Shown one piece after another: positions 53,373-60,831 of a stretch of 64,000 nt of DNA (position 1 is its first letter; the number at the start of each line of letters is the position of its first letter). Under the pieces are notes generated by a model. That model saw only the letters and a program-made list of their open reading frames with translations, had not been told where the DNA came from and made no database searches. This DNA is from Alphaproteobacteria bacterium (GTDB lineage: Bacteria > Pseudomonadota > Alphaproteobacteria > Rhizobiales > Xanthobacteraceae). The translations under genes were made by a program, and so were the position numbers. The stretch lies in the NCBI GenBank assembly GCA_005884765.1, contig VAZV01000150.1, forward strand, positions 40,310 to 104,309, read 5' to 3'.

Positions 53373-53588
53373 TCATTGGAACGATTCCCTTGCGCGTTCC
53401 ATGGCGGGGTGCTTCCGGTTCTTCACCTTGATCCAGTCCGGCGACCGGCCGCTATGATAGGGCCGGTGACGCCGCTTAGAGACCAAGCCTTCCAGCCCCA
53501 CGTTGCAGGCCGCCCAGAACAGGTTCGGCCCGATCTCGCCCTGCTCAAACGGAGCGACGAAGATGCCGTCGGGCGGACGCGCGAGGAG
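53373..53588 (-). pseudogene. DNA ligase C-terminal fragment (scrambled copy)
   Basis: LLARPPDGIFVAPFEQGEIG, then NVGLEGLVSKRRHRPYHSGR and SPDWIKVKNRKHPAMERARE. It matches the end of the ligase relic at 27453. The block that should precede it lies on the opposite strand at 53605. Confidence 0.85.
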
Positions 53589-53604
53589 GCACGTCGTTCT
53601 TTGC

Positions 53605-53664
53605 GTCGACGACTTGCGCGGCCTTCCGCTCTCGATGCGCAAGACCAACCTCGCGCGGCTCATC
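53605..53664 (+). pseudogene. DNA ligase internal fragment, inverted
   Basis: On the plus strand VDDLRGLPLSMRKTNLARL. In a ligase this sits directly before LLARRPDGIF, which here is on the minus strand at 53588. A local inversion has split the gene. Confidence 0.75.
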
Positions 53665-53730
53665 CACCACGAGGTAGATATCATGATCGCCCTCCGGAAC
53701 GATCGACGGTGTCCAGTCGGGCGTAGGCAT
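53659..53730 (-). pseudogene. 5' fragment of an MPTPDWTPSIVP-family gene
   Basis: MPTPDWTPSIVPEGDHDIYL, then VVDE. This is the start of a rhizobial orphan protein of about 120 residues. It is cut where the inverted ligase piece begins. Confidence 0.55.
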
Positions 53731-54013
53731 TCGAACGACTCCAATCAACCATGCCGCGATTCGATGCGCCTCGGCTGAATCGTTTCCGCCTGAAAGCGCT
53801 GAGAAAAAAGTCGCAGGAACGACCAGCAAGAAAGCAAATTAGTTTGATGGCCGCCTCTAGGGCGGCCCGGCACGGCACGGCACCCGCCCGTCAAGGACGC
53901 CCCCCGCGCGGCGGGCCGTGGCCGTCGCTGCCATTAAGCGAATAGCTCCGCGCCTGGGGCAGCCTGAAGGATTGGAACGCAACTCCCGTTGAATCTTTGG
54001 GTGAGGATCTGAC
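53731..54013. other. Spacer with a KLVEIAN-family tail
   Basis: GGCACGGCACGGCACC at 53869-53884 is a short tandem repeat. On the minus strand near 53941 the sequence ends LQAAPGAELFA and stop, like the end of the 55442 gene (FIPAGAELFA). Probably a 3' relic. Confidence 0.4.
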
Positions 54014-54220
54014 ATGGAGTATCGTGGTAAGCATTACACAATCGTCCAAGGGATTGGGCCTCGCTCGTGGAAGTGGACGGTTCATTTGGATGAGAGAACC
54101 GTGAAATCCGGCAAAGCCAGCTCGCGCGATGCCGCGGAGAGCATTGTGGTTTGGTTGATCGATAAAGCGCTGGCTCGGAAGAGGACCAAGCCGAACCCAC
54201 CCAATGGCACGGTGTCTTAG
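54014..54220 (+). CDS. Small conserved protein, MEYRGKHYTIVQG family
   Basis: 68 residues: MEYRGKHYTIVQGIGPRSWK, then WTVHLDERTVKSGKASSRDA and ESIVVWLIDKALARKR. A beta-sheet first half (Tyr/Trp-rich) is followed by a helix and a basic tail. Intact, and typical of this genus. The GAGG at 54002 is 8 nt before the ATG. Function unknown. Confidence 0.72.
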   Translation: MEYRGKHYTIVQGIGPRSWKWTVHLDERTVKSGKASSRDAAESIVVWLIDKALARKRTKPNPPNGTVS

Positions 54221-54263
54221 GAATAAGTCGCGTTCGCCTGCCAGTCCTGCAAGTCGTCACCGG

Positions 54264-54524
54264 TCATTCGGCATCCTCGGGATCAAATGCATAGCCTAGG
54301 CTGTCAACGACCCGGCCGTCTTGCGAGATCGGCACGTAGATGCAGGAACGACCTTCTGCATCAATCAGCTTGATTGCTTGGGGCATCGCATCAGAATATG
54401 CACCGCCGTGATCCATGGTTTCGAAGCGAAGGCCAGTCCCGTTCCTGTGCGGGTCCTGTGGCCGCTTTTCGGGCATTAGCTCCCTGAATTTTTCAACGAG
54501 TTTCATAGCCGCGTCTGATCTCAT
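54264..54524 (-). CDS. Hypothetical small protein
   Basis: 86 residues from ATG 54524 (80 from ATG 54506). KLVEKFRELMPEKRPQDPHR is followed by a beta-rich end: AIKLIDAEGRSCIYVPISQD and GRVVDSLGYAFDPEDAE. Good codon use and no frameshift. No family known. Confidence 0.55.
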   Translation of the reverse strand: MRSDAAMKLVEKFRELMPEKRPQDPHRNGTGLRFETMDHGGAYSDAMPQAIKLIDAEGRSCIYVPISQDGRVVDSLGYAFDPEDAE

Positions 54525-54864
54525 GTTCCAAATGTAAGGAATCAATGCTGAACGCGACACTTCGTTCAGGTGGGGCCTATTACCTGTTGTTAATTTCGCC
54601 GGAGCGCTCGCTCTTGATGAACGTCAGCTAAACAGGCAAGGGAGTACCCGCGCGGGGGTGAACTTTGCTAGGAAAATGACGGCTCTCGACTTTCCTGTTC
54701 GCTGAAGAATAGGAACGTACAGCGCAAGTTCATGTCTCGCTGCTACCGACGCGAGAGATGCTCCGACGGTTCAAGCAGTAATGGCCCCAGCGTTTTTTTA
54801 TGAAGACAACCGCGCCCGTCGTGCACGGTTGGCGGCCCAACATGATGAGCTGCGGCCGATTTGT
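54525..54864. other. Gene-free stretch
   Basis: About 340 nt with no convincing gene. Confidence 0.35.
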
Positions 54865-55044
54865 TTAAGTGCTGATCTTCCGATTTTGTCGGTATCGGCG
54901 CACGGCTTCGTTGACCTTGTCGCGATCATGCCGATCTTTTGGCGACAACTGCAACACTGCGCAGTGAATATCCTCGTCAATCGTCAGCACGTCATCGAGC
55001 GGCTTTTCCGCCCATTCCCACCAGAGATCAAAAGCGTCTTTCAT
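54865..55044 (-). CDS. Small acidic protein, MKDAFDLWWEWAEKP family
   Basis: 59 residues: MKDAFDLWWEWAEKPLDDVL, then TIDEDIHCAVLQLSPKDRHD and RDKVNEAVRRYRQN. AGGATCGTCCG precedes the ATG. Conserved Trp-rich helix, then a DED turn and a basic helix. It is the last gene of a minus-strand run of six small genes that begins at 56070. Confidence 0.68.
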   Translation of the reverse strand: MKDAFDLWWEWAEKPLDDVLTIDEDIHCAVLQLSPKDRHDRDKVNEAVRRYRQNRKIST

Positions 55045-55071
55045 CGGACGATCCTAAAGGCGTTTGCCGGC

Positions 55072-55230
55072 TTAACGCGCGGTGTCGACACCGGTTTCGG
55101 CCGATGCCGATGCAGTCGCCCGCATGATGCCGATCCGAGCGACATCCGTTGGCCCGTCATGTTCGGCTACGAGCAGCAGCGGCTCGCCTGCCATTTCTCA
55201 GCCTCGTGTTCCGCCTTCGGCTGCTAATAA
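55072..55230 (-). pseudogene. PKAEH-family relic
   Basis: QPKAEHEAEKWQA in one frame, then after a shift LLLVAEHDGPTDVARIGIMR in the next. Together they resemble the gene at 59315 (LPKAEHAAPEWQAAMEALIL) with its normal C-terminal extension. Confidence 0.55.
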
Positions 55231-55234
55231 TGGT

Positions 55235-55415
55235 TCATTCCTCTTGTTGATCGCGTTCGCCCGGTCCGGTCCCGCCGAGCAAGGCCAGCGCTGTATCGAT
55301 TTGCATCCGCAGCCGCTCGATCGATTTCATCGCGCGCCTGCGGGCCGGGATTTTCCACTGCAAGTCGTTCCAGCAGCTCCCGCTTTCGCGCAAGGAGGTT
55401 TGCAACCGTCGTCAT
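55235..55415 (-). pseudogene. MTTVANLLARK-family coiled protein, frameshifted
   Basis: MTTVANLLARKRELLERLAV, then ENPGPQARDEID. One extra base near 55320 moves the rest to another frame, ERLRMQIDTALALLGGTGPG and stop at 55235. Normally a coiled-coil protein of about 58 residues. Confidence 0.75.
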
Positions 55416-55441
55416 CAGATGATCCCTTTGTGCCTATGGTC

Positions 55442-55701
55442 TCAGGCGAACAACTCTGCCCCTGCCGGAATAAACCTCACGTAAACCCCAGACTCATGCC
55501 GCCATAGCCAGGCCTTGGCGACCGCGCATTCGATACCGGCGCGATATTCAGCCGTGGTGCCGCCAGCGTTGAGGAACGGCGCGTTGATCAGCTCGTATGG
55601 ATGCGGCCATCGTGCACTGCCTCGACTGCGTTGGCGATCTCCACCAGCTTGCGCGCGGCGGCCTCGGGATCGGCAAAGGAGGAGGTCGTAATGAACTTCA
55701 T
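55442..55701 (-). pseudogene. KLVEIAN-family protein, frameshifted
   Basis: MKFITTSSFADPEAAARKLV, then EIANAVEAVHDGRI. After a shift near 55595 the next frame continues YELINAPFLNAGGTTAEYRA, then GIECAVAKAWLWRHESGVYV and FIPAGAELFA. This is the most complete of the four family copies in the window (28368, 30966, the tail near 53941, and here). The C-terminal WLWRHESG part suggests a winged-helix-like end. Confidence 0.75.
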
Positions 55702-55731
55702 GGCGTCTTTCCAGGTACGCATCCCGCTGAA

Positions 55732-55887
55732 TCACTCTGCGAAATGCGCGCTGTTCGCTACCATCCGAAACTGTGCGAGATGGACCGCCCCATGCCGCGG
55801 GCTCCATCCGAGCGTTTCGTCGTTGTATTGGACATCCCAGAAGTAAATGGCTGCGATAACGATCAGAAAGGTCGCCAACATTCGCAT
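55732..55887 (-). CDS. Small single-helix membrane protein
   Basis: 51 codons: MRMLATFLIVIAAIYFWDVQ, then YNDETLGWSPRHGAVH. GGGGAATGAG precedes the ATG. The neighbouring frame ends GARGMGRSISHSFGW, which is the usual tail of this family. A frameshift near 55820 is therefore likely. It lies 12 nt after the 55900 gene. Confidence 0.6.
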   Translation of the reverse strand: MRMLATFLIVIAAIYFWDVQYNDETLGWSPRHGAVHLAQFRMVANSAHFAE

Positions 55888-55899
55888 CTCATTCCCCTT

Positions 55900-56070
55900 T
55901 CACCACCAGTGGAGGCTCTTCCTGAAACTAGGGGCTTGGAGTTGTGTTTGATCGAGTGGGCCAAGGTAGCTGTCTGCCAAATAGACCGCGCAGATCGCGA
56001 GGGCGATACCCAGCACTGAGGCTATGACCGTCGGAACGATGAACTCAACAGTAATGACTTTGTGGGTCAT
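55900..56070 (-). CDS. Small single-helix membrane protein (FIVPT family), copy 2
   Basis: 56 residues: MTHKVITVEFIVPTVIASVL, then GIALAICAVYLADSYLGPLD. Paralogue of 37907. First gene of the minus-strand run of small genes down to 54865. Confidence 0.65.
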   Translation of the reverse strand: MTHKVITVEFIVPTVIASVLGIALAICAVYLADSYLGPLDQTQLQAPSFRKSLHWW

Positions 56071-56224
56071 CAGCGGATATTCGCTTTGACCTAGCCCCCT
56101 GCGCTAGATGCCACTTTTCCGCTGATTCGGGGAATTGCGAACTTAAGCGCGAATCCGCGCCTCATCCCCGGATCGATTCGCGTCTCTGCGCGTTGATCAC
56201 GAGGTCTAGGGGAGGAATCCAGTC

Positions 56225-56329
56225 ATGCGCCTTCAAACATATCGTGACGTCGACCTGGTCGCTGTAACGGCTGCGGGCCTGTTGGTAGCGGGCTTCGTCT
56301 GTGCCCTCGCGGCCATCTTGATCCACTAA
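56225..56329 (+). CDS. Tiny single-helix membrane protein
   Basis: 34 residues: MRLQTYRDVDLVAVTAAGLL, then VAGFVCALAAILIH. GGGGAGGAATCCAGTC is a strong ribosome site. An N-terminal basic part precedes one helix. Confidence 0.6.
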   Translation: MRLQTYRDVDLVAVTAAGLLVAGFVCALAAILIH

Positions 56330-56405
56330 GCGCGCCACGTCCGGCGCAAACCTGACGCTTTGCGGTATCGCATCGCCGCGACGGGGAATTGCACGAGGAA
56401 GCGCA

Positions 56406-56573
56406 ATGCGCAGCGGAGAAGTCGACCTCCCGTCCGAAAGCCGCACTGGCGGTTTCTACCTTGGCATCGCCGTCTGGGCGGTAAACACCCCGATCGCCTT
56501 GGCGCTCGTTATTGTCTTCACCGCGGGGCATTCATATATCCGCTACCAAGCCACGGACAGACCCTGCTTATAG
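56406..56573 (+). CDS. Small membrane protein
   Basis: 55 residues: MRSGEVDLPSESRTGGFYLG, then IAVWAVNTPIALALVIVFTA and GHSYIRYQA. GAGGAAGCGCA precedes the ATG. One helix in the second half. It follows 56225 by 76 nt on the same strand. Confidence 0.6.
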   Translation: MRSGEVDLPSESRTGGFYLGIAVWAVNTPIALALVIVFTAGHSYIRYQATDRPCL

Positions 56574-57229
56574 GTCGCATCGCACCGCACCAACCGGCTC
56601 CCGCGAGAAAAGAGCGCTGAGGTGGTCTATCTCATTGGCATGTCTCGTCCTTCCCAGTCATCAGCGACAAGACCGATCTCAGTGAAATCCGCGATGGCGC
56701 GCGCCGATTTCGCAACCGCGTCAGCCGGTTAGCAATATAGCGAACCCAGACGCCACCCTTCCTCACTTTTTTGCCAGGTGACTGGTTTGGCTGGCGCTGC
56801 TACTCAGCCAGAAGGACGTGGTCGGCGAGTGGGGTGCCTGTCGGAGAACCAGGAAGATCCGAGGTCGAGTGGTGCGGGAAGAAGTGGCTTCGCGGGCTCC
56901 GGTGGTCAAACATCGACGAAATTTAGTCCTGCGTCATGCTGTAGGATCGGGCTGACTTGAGAACGGCACCGATTGTCCTAGAAGAACTCAAGGCTCTCAC
57001 TCTCACCAAAACGTTGTCGGTAAATTCCTCCGAGACGGTGCAAACGGCCCGGAACACCAAGCGCTGCGGGAGCTTATCGGCACGCTGATCGATGACTGAT
57101 GGTGCGAGCCAGCCAGCGGGAGCTCCAAAATTTGTAGTCTCAACCAACGAAACTAGCGCGACCTGACCTTGACGTCCGGCCGGTGCCTCGGGATGCTCGC
57201 CCGGCAGCGGCAATGTCCAAGGATCACTC
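56574..57229. other. Gene-poor stretch with a possible relic
   Basis: About 650 nt. Near 57000-57100 (+) one frame reads HQNVVGKFLRDGANGPEHQA, then LRELIGTLIDD and stop, protein-like but without a start in frame. It is probably the 3' part of a frameshifted small gene. Nothing else identified. Confidence 0.4.
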
Positions 57230-57406
57230 ATGGCGATCATTTCAGTTCTAATTGGCGTTCTGATCATTGTGGTCGTAGGCGCAATCTGTTTTTGGGCCAT
57301 CGACAGATTTGCTCCCGACGGCCGATTGGCAAACCTTCTTAAGTTGCTCGTGGTTCTCGTTTGCTTAGGCGCGATTGTGCAACGCCTGCTTATCCTAACG
57401 TATTAG
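57230..57406 (+). CDS. Small two-helix membrane protein, intact copy
   Basis: 58 residues: MAIISVLIGVLIIVVVGAIC, then FWAIDRFAPDGRLANLLKLL and VLVCLGAIVQRLLILTY. AAGGATCACTC precedes the ATG. Two helices are joined by the DRFAPDGRLANLL turn. The 33883 gene is its damaged paralogue. Confidence 0.68.
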   Translation: MAIISVLIGVLIIVVVGAICFWAIDRFAPDGRLANLLKLLVVLVCLGAIVQRLLILTY

Positions 57407-57621
57407 CCCGGTACCCCGCGCGATAGACGCTCCACGAACGTTATGTCAAACGGCCGGCAGTACCATCGCGATCTGAGCGACACCACAGCCAGCGGATGAT
57501 CAGGCGAGCCGTAAGCGTCCCCTCCGCAAAGGTCTGGAGGAATTCCAGCAAAATCAGGGTAGATCGGCCGAAACCAAAGGCTTGATCGATCGGAGGTCAC
57601 CTAATTGAGATACTCTGCGAG

Positions 57622-57720
57622 ATGCAATATCCGCATTGGTTGATGGTAGCTAGTGCTGTCTTGGTAGTGCTCGGCTTTATCGGCTTGGTAGTGCGCGATC
57701 ATCCTATGCCATTCATCTGA
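57622..57720 (+). CDS. Tiny membrane protein, MQYPHWLMVA family
   Basis: 32 codons: MQYPHWLMVASAVLVVLGFI, then GLVVRDHPMPFI. One helix. Similar short proteins are common in Bradyrhizobium. The ribosome site is weak (GAGAT). Confidence 0.5.
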   Translation: MQYPHWLMVASAVLVVLGFIGLVVRDHPMPFI

Positions 57721-57773
57721 TGAGTGGATAATTTGATTGGATTTGCGAAGTCGTTAGAAAAGCGATTTGACCG

Positions 57774-57941
57774 TCAGCCTGCCGCGCGGGCATCCTGTAT
57801 GAATGTATGTGCTTCCTCATTGGACATAGTGAGGTCAACGCCGCCGAGGAATTCCTCTCCCTTGGCTGTATTCGCAGGGAATGTCGTCTCGTGTCTGCCG
57901 ATATCAACTGTATAATCAATGTCGCTTTGCGCTTCGGGCAT
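57774..57941 (-). CDS. Small acidic soluble protein
   Basis: 55 residues: MPEAQSDIDYTVDIGRHETT, then FPANTAKGEEFLGGVDLTMS and NEEAHTFIQDARAAG. AGGAG lies 8 nt before the ATG. Strongly acidic, with a helix at the end. Good codon use; no family named. Confidence 0.58.
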   Translation of the reverse strand: MPEAQSDIDYTVDIGRHETTFPANTAKGEEFLGGVDLTMSNEEAHTFIQDARAAG

Positions 57942-58197
57942 GGCATTCTCCTCGATTCAAAGCCTGGCGCCGATGCAAAGAGCGAACTGAATCTAGGCGA
58001 AGAACGTCCATGACCGGCTTATCAGGCCAAAGAAGCGCTAGATTGTTAGGATACCGGCGGTCAAAGACGGATGCCGCGCGTGCACATAGCAGCAGGCGGA
58101 GCTCTGAATTTTTTCGGAATTTGGCAGGTTGGTCGCTCGCGACCTTCCGCACGTCTGCTGCGCGTCGGTTTGACCGCGTACCAAATGGAGAATTGCC
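57942..58197. other. Spacer before 58198
   Basis: 256 nt with no gene identified. GGAGAATTGCC at its right end is the ribosome site of the next gene. Confidence 0.3.
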
Positions 58198-58566
58198 ATG
58201 TGGCTATGCCTGAAAGACAGTTTCCTATCGATAGTTTCTAAAGACTGCCGCCCTGATGAACTGATGGTCCGGGCAAGGCGACCGGGCGATATCGAGAAGG
58301 TTTTCCCTGATGCCAAGGTCAGCAGAAACACCGGGAGCGATTACCTGTATCGAGCGGCGCTACCACGCGATGTTGTGAAACAGGCCATGGCCGCAATGAT
58401 CGACCATGTCGACTACCCGAACTTCAAGGACAGTGTTGAAGACAGGTCATTGCATGCCGCCTATCTCGGTGTCTGGTGTGCAATGGCAGGCCTACAACAT
58501 CCGCCACCAGACATAGAGCGGGCGACCCATGCAAGGTCAGCTCTAACCTCGAAAAACACCCTGTAG
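58198..58566 (+). CDS. Conserved hypothetical protein, MWLCLKDSFLSIV family
   Basis: 122 residues with a good ribosome site. MWLCLKDSFLSIVSKDC, then LMVRARRPGDIEKVFPDAKV, YLYRAALPRDVVKQAMAAMI and DYPNFKDSV, YLGVWCAMAGLQ. This is a mixed alpha/beta protein I know from bacterial and phage-like gene sets with no function assigned. Intact here, with a free polar tail after LQHPPPD. Confidence 0.75.
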   Translation: MWLCLKDSFLSIVSKDCRPDELMVRARRPGDIEKVFPDAKVSRNTGSDYLYRAALPRDVVKQAMAAMIDHVDYPNFKDSVEDRSLHAAYLGVWCAMAGLQHPPPDIERATHARSALTSKNTL

Positions 58567-58578
58567 CGCCTAGGGCGG

Positions 58579-58990
58579 CTAGATAACTTGCAGGCGAGTC
58601 AGAAACAGCCACCAGTGAATACTTCTAGTGGCCGGTGTTGTGCCAGCGATCAGCTCCTCGAAGGAGTATTTCTTGTTGCCATGCGAGCCACTGAGATCGC
58701 GGTTAAGGCGCGAGGGATGACCACTGGCGTGCGTCGGCTCATGAAGGGCCGTCCGATGCCAATTGATCGGCTCGAAGTAGGCGGCGAGTGGCGGCACCCG
58801 CACATAATCTTCTGCCGGCACATAGAAGGCGCGGTTGCCGCCGATGCGAAAGTCGATGCCGGTCGCCTTGATCAGGTTCTCCACCCTCGATCATACTCGG
58901 CGGTGGAGGCGGCGCCGTGGTCGCGATCTCCGCAGGCAAGTCGTCACACTGATCGGCGTTGAAAATGGTAAATCGCTTCAGGAAGGGAAT
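58579..58990 (-). pseudogene. ArdC-like zincin relic (antirestriction/conjugation type)
   Basis: Reads FNADQCDDLPAEI in one frame, then ENLIKATGIDFRIGGNRAFY, VPAEDYVRVPPLAAYF, and TALHEPTHASGHPSRLNRDL in the next. HEPTH is the HExxH zinc motif of ArdC C-terminal domains. The N-terminal ssDNA-binding domain and the last helices are missing. ArdC genes travel on plasmids and ICEs. Confidence 0.75.
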
Positions 58991-59035
58991 GGCCTGGGCA
59001 ATTGCCTAGTCCGCTGCAGCGCGGTTCAATGGCGC

Positions 59036-59293
59036 ATGGCCGCCGTCACCCGCCCGCAAAACATCACCTTCGCCGAGATGCGCGACATGGGCGTCCGTGG
59101 CCTGCTGATCTATTGCTTCGACTACCACTGTTCGCATTCGAACGCGATCAGCGCCGACCGGTGGCCTGACGACGTGAGGCTGTCCGATCTCGAGCCGCGG
59201 TTCGTCTGCAAAGCCTGCGCCAAGAGAGGCGCTGATGTCCGGCCGGACTTCCATTGGAATACGCCTCCCGTGGCCGCGATGGGCTATCGCTAG
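59036..59293 (+). CDS. Small Cys/His protein, zinc-ribbon-like
   Basis: 85 residues. AVTRPQNITFAEMRDMGVRG, then LLIYCFDYHCSHSNAISADR, RLSDLEPRFVCKACAKRGAD. The pairs C-x4-C-x-H and C-x2-C are spaced for one zinc ion. It belongs to a family very common in Bradyrhizobium; the normal form has a similar RPDF end. Intact. Function unknown, perhaps nucleic-acid binding. Confidence 0.72.
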   Translation: MAAVTRPQNITFAEMRDMGVRGLLIYCFDYHCSHSNAISADRWPDDVRLSDLEPRFVCKACAKRGADVRPDFHWNTPPVAAMGYR

Positions 59294-59314
59294 TCTCCTG
59301 GTCGCACCCCTTCG

Positions 59315-59458
59315 ATGAGCCGATTCCGGTGCCGGAGGGACGCCGGCAACTACATCACGAAGCTTCCGAAGGCTGAGCACGCGGCCCCAGAGTGGCAGGC
59401 GGCCATGGAAGCCTTGATCCTGGTCCCGGAGTTGAACGGCCCGACAATGTTTGCGTGA
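59315..59458 (+). CDS. Small protein, LPKAEH family, probably shortened
   Basis: 47 codons: MSRFRCRRDAGNYITKLPKA, then EHAAPEWQAAMEALILVPEL and NGPTMFA. Family members continue with ARIGIMRAL and start earlier, so both ends may be lost. A relic of the same family is at 55072. Confidence 0.5.
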   Translation: MSRFRCRRDAGNYITKLPKAEHAAPEWQAAMEALILVPELNGPTMFA

Positions 59459-59558
59459 GTTGAGGCCGCGCGGCACCCAGCATTCTCCCCAATCTGGCTG
59501 GAACGCCTGCCCACGGGTCGCCGTTATCGGACCGGCTTTGCCCTTGGCCGACGTTCCC

Positions 59559-59681
59559 ATGCTCACGAACCTCACGTGGCGCAATGTCGCCGTACTGATT
59601 GCTGTCCTCGTGATTGCGAGCGGCTGCATAGCAGACCGAACAGACAATTTCAAAAGCCCGCTCGGGCGCGGTGCTTCCTGA
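59559..59681 (+). CDS. Tiny lipoprotein-like protein
   Basis: 40 codons: MLTNLTWRNVAVLIAVLVIA, then SGCIADRTDNFKSPLGRGAS. A hydrophobic helix ends in ASGC, a possible lipobox. No ribosome site stands out. Confidence 0.45.
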   Translation: MLTNLTWRNVAVLIAVLVIASGCIADRTDNFKSPLGRGAS

Positions 59682-59728
59682 AAGCGGCACGCGTCTGAAG
59701 ACCGCGATAGGATGAAGGAAGCTTTCGC

Positions 59729-59860
59729 GTGAACCGGATCGGCCGGCGCGTGATCATGTGCATGCTGTTGATCGCGGCGCTTGCGATCGTTTGGAATGTG
59801 CTCGGTGAGGCGCTGACCTATCCTATAGCTTGTCTGGCTCGCTCCACATCTCATCATTGA
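59729..59860 (+). CDS. Small membrane protein of the NRIGRR family, copy 2
   Basis: 43 codons from GTG 59729: NRIGRRVIMCMLLIAALAIV, then WNVLGEALTYP. It is preceded by MKEAFA and TGA overlapping the GTG, the same GTGA arrangement as behind the ligase relic at 27453. One membrane helix. Confidence 0.5.
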   Translation: MNRIGRRVIMCMLLIAALAIVWNVLGEALTYPIACLARSTSHH

Positions 59861-60018
59861 TGCGGAACAGTCCTTGTTCAAAGGACTCCTCAGAGACGGC
59901 AAGCTCCCGTCTTGTAAAGAAACGGAAGATCAGGCTGCCGCAGACAAGGTCAGCCCGCAGACAATCAGTGCGATACCTAGAGTGTCATATTGACCAGCCA
60001 AAAGACCCGCATTTTAAG
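59823..60018 (-). pseudogene. Small membrane protein, frameshifted
   Basis: The pieces MRVFWLVN, then YDTLGIALIVCGLT and LIFRFFTRRELAVSEESFEQ, GLFRINDEMWSEPDKL are in three different frames. Joined, they form one membrane protein with a polar C-terminus. The end overlaps copy 2 of the NRIGRR gene antisense. Confidence 0.6.
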
Positions 60019-60082
60019 CCGGTTTGTAGATATCCGCAAAAGCTACCAGGGGCAGGAAATTGCCTCCTCAGCGCTGCAGAGA

Positions 60083-60100
60083 GACCGCCTTCGGGCGGTC
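60083..60100 (-). terminator. UUCG-type hairpin terminator
   Basis: GACCGCC-TTCG-GGCGGTC, a perfect 7-bp stem with a four-base loop, flanked by TTTATT on the plus side. It starts 1 nt after the stop of the minus-strand gene at 60102 and could work in both directions. Confidence 0.7.
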
Positions 60101-60101
60101 T

Positions 60102-60323
60102 TTATTCGGCAGGCGTCCTTACGGTCGAATAGACCAGCGACATATCCCCAAAGTCCTCAGTCGGGAGTTTATGTGCACCGGCCGCGGCATAGAGCTCGTG
60201 CAACGAGGGCATCGCAGCGGTTCCGGCGGACTGCTTGGTCGAAGGAGACCATAGCATCGCGGTCGCGGTCGTGGCGGCGAATACAGCGACAGCTGCCAAA
60301 GCAGAAATCATCAGACGCTTCAT
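60102..60323 (-). CDS. Small secreted protein
   Basis: 73 residues. The signal peptide MKRLMISALAAVAVFAATTA is cleaved near ATA-M. The mature chain reads LWSPSTKQSAGTAAMPSLHE, then LYAAAGAHKLPTEDFGDMSL. Family typical of Bradyrhizobium (MPSLHELYAAA core, Pro-x-EDF-x-D). It ends directly before a UUCG terminator. Function unknown. Confidence 0.72.
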   Translation of the reverse strand: MKRLMISALAAVAVFAATTATAMLWSPSTKQSAGTAAMPSLHELYAAAGAHKLPTEDFGDMSLVYSTVRTPAE

Positions 60324-60507
60324 GGGAATCCCCCCGTCGAATGCGCCCCTCTACATCGACCCCGCCAGCCTCCTTTCCAAAGTCGACCGTTCTAGGACTC
60401 TATGGCGGCTTTTCTTTTGCGGATCTGTAGCAAAATCCGACCGCCACCATACGCGCGGGAGCCCATTAACTCAACCGGGGCGTGAGCGTCGGATAGGCGG
60501 TCAATTA

Positions 60508-60831
60508 GTGGGGGCTGAAGACATCGGTGGAAACGATGCATTCCACAGAGAGCTTAAGGTCCTTGGTGCAGCTGAAATCCGAGGCCGACTCGCGACGAAG
60601 GTTTACTTGAGAGCGGAAGCTGCCTTGGCCACAGCCTGGCTAGAGCGACGCAGTAAAGCCTCAAGCTCTGAGCAGCTAGACATTGCCCGTAGTGCCAAAG
60701 ACGCGGCGTGGGCCGCGGCGCGCGCCGCGGACACCGCAAATAGCAAGGCAACAATCGCCATCGTGATCGCTGCAATCTCGCTGATCGTGGCTATCGTATT
60801 AGGTGTCATTCCGATCCTCCTGAAGCATTGA
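60508..60831 (+). CDS. C-terminally membrane-anchored helical protein
   Basis: 107 residues from GTG 60508; the frame is open upstream to 60235 but not coding-like. DAFHRELKVLGAAEIRGRLA, then AALATAWLERRS and LDIARSAKDAAWAAARAADT, ending in a strong helix AIVIAAISLIVAIVLGVIPI. This fits a rhizobial family with a WLE helix, an Ala-rich ARSAKDAAWAAARAA segment and a C-terminal anchor. The hairpin repeat copy 2 lies 145 nt after its stop and may be its terminator. Confidence 0.7.
   Translation: MGAEDIGGNDAFHRELKVLGAAEIRGRLATKVYLRAEAALATAWLERRSKASSSEQLDIARSAKDAAWAAARAADTANSKATIAIVIAAISLIVAIVLGVIPILLKH

Noticed and set aside
59006..59902. 298-codon minus-strand ORF
   Set aside because: It covers three small plus-strand genes antisense and has no recognisable domain.
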